From Gloeocapsa sp. PCC 73106 (GTDB lineage: Bacteria > Cyanobacteriota > Cyanobacteriia > Cyanobacteriales > Gloeocapsaceae), in NCBI RefSeq assembly GCF_000332035.1, contig NZ_ALVY01000188.1:1-33173 (forward strand): a stretch of DNA of 33,173 nt, read 5' to 3'. The first letter of the stretch is position 1. Every line of letters begins with the position of its first letter. Below the pieces are notes generated by a model. It saw nothing but the letters and a program-made list of their open reading frames with translations. It did no database searches and was not told the origin of the DNA. The position numbers and the translations under genes are program-made. Shown here in pieces: positions 32,030 to 33,173 of this stretch.

Positions 32030-33173
32030 CTCAACTGAACTGGTTTAAAGGGGGTTGACGCTTCATCAGGTGCTGCCAAGTTTGCCTTGGTCTTATGCGT
32101 CCCTCCACGTCCTGTTAGAGTCTCCAAGTGTCCCCCGGCGACTTTTATATTTATGGCTGCGTTAACGTCTCTATCATGATGCACACCGCAATACAGACAA
32201 GTTCATTCTCTTACTGAAAGTTCTTTTTTCCCGCCAATCTCCCCACAATTTGAACACCTCTGGCTGGTTGGTTCCCACCGACTAATTACCCTAAAGTCCC
32301 TCCCATACATCTGGGCTTTTGCTTCTAACATGGTCCGAAATGCTCGCCAACCTAAGTCAGAAATAGCTCTAGAAAGCCTTCGGTTTTTAACCATTCCTGA
32401 GGTGTTTAAATCTTCTAGGACTAAGGTTTGATTTTCACGAATTAGCCTAGTAGACAACTTATGCAGAAAATCTGTTCTAATATCTTTTATCTTTGCGTGT
32501 AGCTTAGCTACTCTTTTTCTAGCGCGCTCTCTTCTATTACTTCCTTTTTGTTTTTTGCTTAATTTCCTCTGGAATTTTCTAAGTTTCTTTAGTCTTGCTT
32601 TTAGTGGTTTTGGGGCTTTAATTTTCTCGCGAACTGTGCTGAGGGTGGCAAAGTCCAAAATACCTAAATCTATCCCTACTGATTCGGTGTTTTCTGGTAG
32701 CTTGACTGGATTAATCTCTACCACAAAGCTTAAGAAGTACCTGTCGGCTGCGTCTTTAATTAAGGTGACGCTACTTGGAGCAGAGGGAAGTCGTCGCGAC
32801 CAAATGCACTTTAAATAGCCTATTTTGGCTAAATAGACTTTGTTTTGCTTGAGTTTAAATCCGCTTTTAGTGAATCTGGCTGATTGAGCTGATTTTCTTT
32901 TCTTAAATCTGGGGTGTTTGAGTTTTGGTCCTTTTCTGGTTCCGTTACAAGAGGAGAAAAAGTTTTGAAAAGCTGTGTCTAGGTCTTTTAGGGATTGCTG
33001 TAAGGGAATAGATGATACTTCTTTTAACCAAGTGCGTTCATCACTTCTTTTAGCTTGTTTAAGAAACTTTTTGGAAAGGTGATTAAAGCCTGGGTAGCTT
33101 TCTCCTTTTGAGTAGAGCTCTTGACAATAGCTTAATGCGTCATTCCAGACTACGCGAGTACATCCAAACAATT
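32020..33173 (-). pseudogene. tnpB: tnpB (RNA-guided nuclease of IS200/IS605 elements) with premature stop; 5' end beyond window
   Basis: The frame is open from the window edge, where FGCTRVVWNDALSYC is an internal N-terminal block of TnpB, so the gene continues outside. RuvC motif I is SVGIDLGILDFA and motif II is LVLEDLNTSGM. The zinc finger begins CSNCG, but a TGA at 32203-32205 replaces the Trp usually found after VRE. Beyond it the same frame stays open for 60 codons to TAA at 32020-32022, encoding TCLYCGVHHDRDVNAAINI, so it includes the second zinc pair and RuvC motif III with its catalytic Asp. The product ending at TGA lacks that Asp and should be inactive. No tnpA is seen. Confidence 0.9.

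Noticed and set aside
32203-32205. TGA in tnpB as selenocysteine or programmed readthrough
   Set aside because: No SECIS-like hairpin or selenocysteine context is seen, and the position is Trp in relatives; a nonsense mutation is simpler.

Overview
The window looks like cyanobacterial chromosome. The octamer GCGATCGC (HIP1) and its core recur throughout. Gene content is also cyanobacterial: a FurA-like repressor, a DpsA with a three-histidine ferroxidase site, a long-form S-adenosylhomocysteinase, a carotenoid oxygenase, an FBT/BT1 carrier, tandem-domain universal stress protein and a SufE. Protein similarity alone does not let me name the species.

Layout. 1-1334: tail of an unknown gene, a conserved hypothetical, and a HigBA-like toxin-antitoxin pair with a perfect 18-bp palindrome in front of the toxin. 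1339-1543: a 205-bp MITE-like element. 1736-7465: a lipoprotein; a tight minus-strand run of two SDR dehydrogenases, a GH31 alpha-glucosidase and gluconokinase, which could form a route from alpha-glucoside through glucose and gluconate to 6-phosphogluconate; and a small secreted protein. 7631-12866: bestrophin, carotenoid oxygenase, FBT transporter and a divergent CrtX-like glycosyltransferase. 12925-16058: FkbM methyltransferase, universal stress protein and ahcY; the first two share a 21-bp upstream motif. 16059-16474: no protein gene, but terminators and a well-formed two-hairpin small RNA resembling the Yfr2/Cyano-1 family. 16475-19947: mnmE, a LivH-type permease and a CCA-adding enzyme.

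19948-22612 is a scarred accessory island. It holds a degenerate IS701-type transposase, two TerD genes, several large inverted repeats, and a Fic gene cut off before its catalytic domain. Identical 47-bp copies of one IS segment flank the TerD pair. 22613-29786 has an iron and redox theme: FeoA, a [2Fe-2S] ferredoxin-like protein, DpsA, SufE and Fur, with gyrA in the middle. 29812-31889 carries hpnK and hpnI, which suggests hopanoid head-group decoration. 31902-33173 is an IS200/IS605-type element: a tnpB carrying a stop codon inside its zinc finger, and a right end that cuts through an NTF2-like gene. A solo copy of the same right end sits between gyrA and sufE.

Most of the window is ordinary housekeeping sequence. 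The observations most worth checking are the small RNA at 16304-16384, the glucose/gluconate operon, the repeat-bounded TerD island, and the tnpB element with its solo right end. No tRNA, rRNA or CRISPR array was seen.
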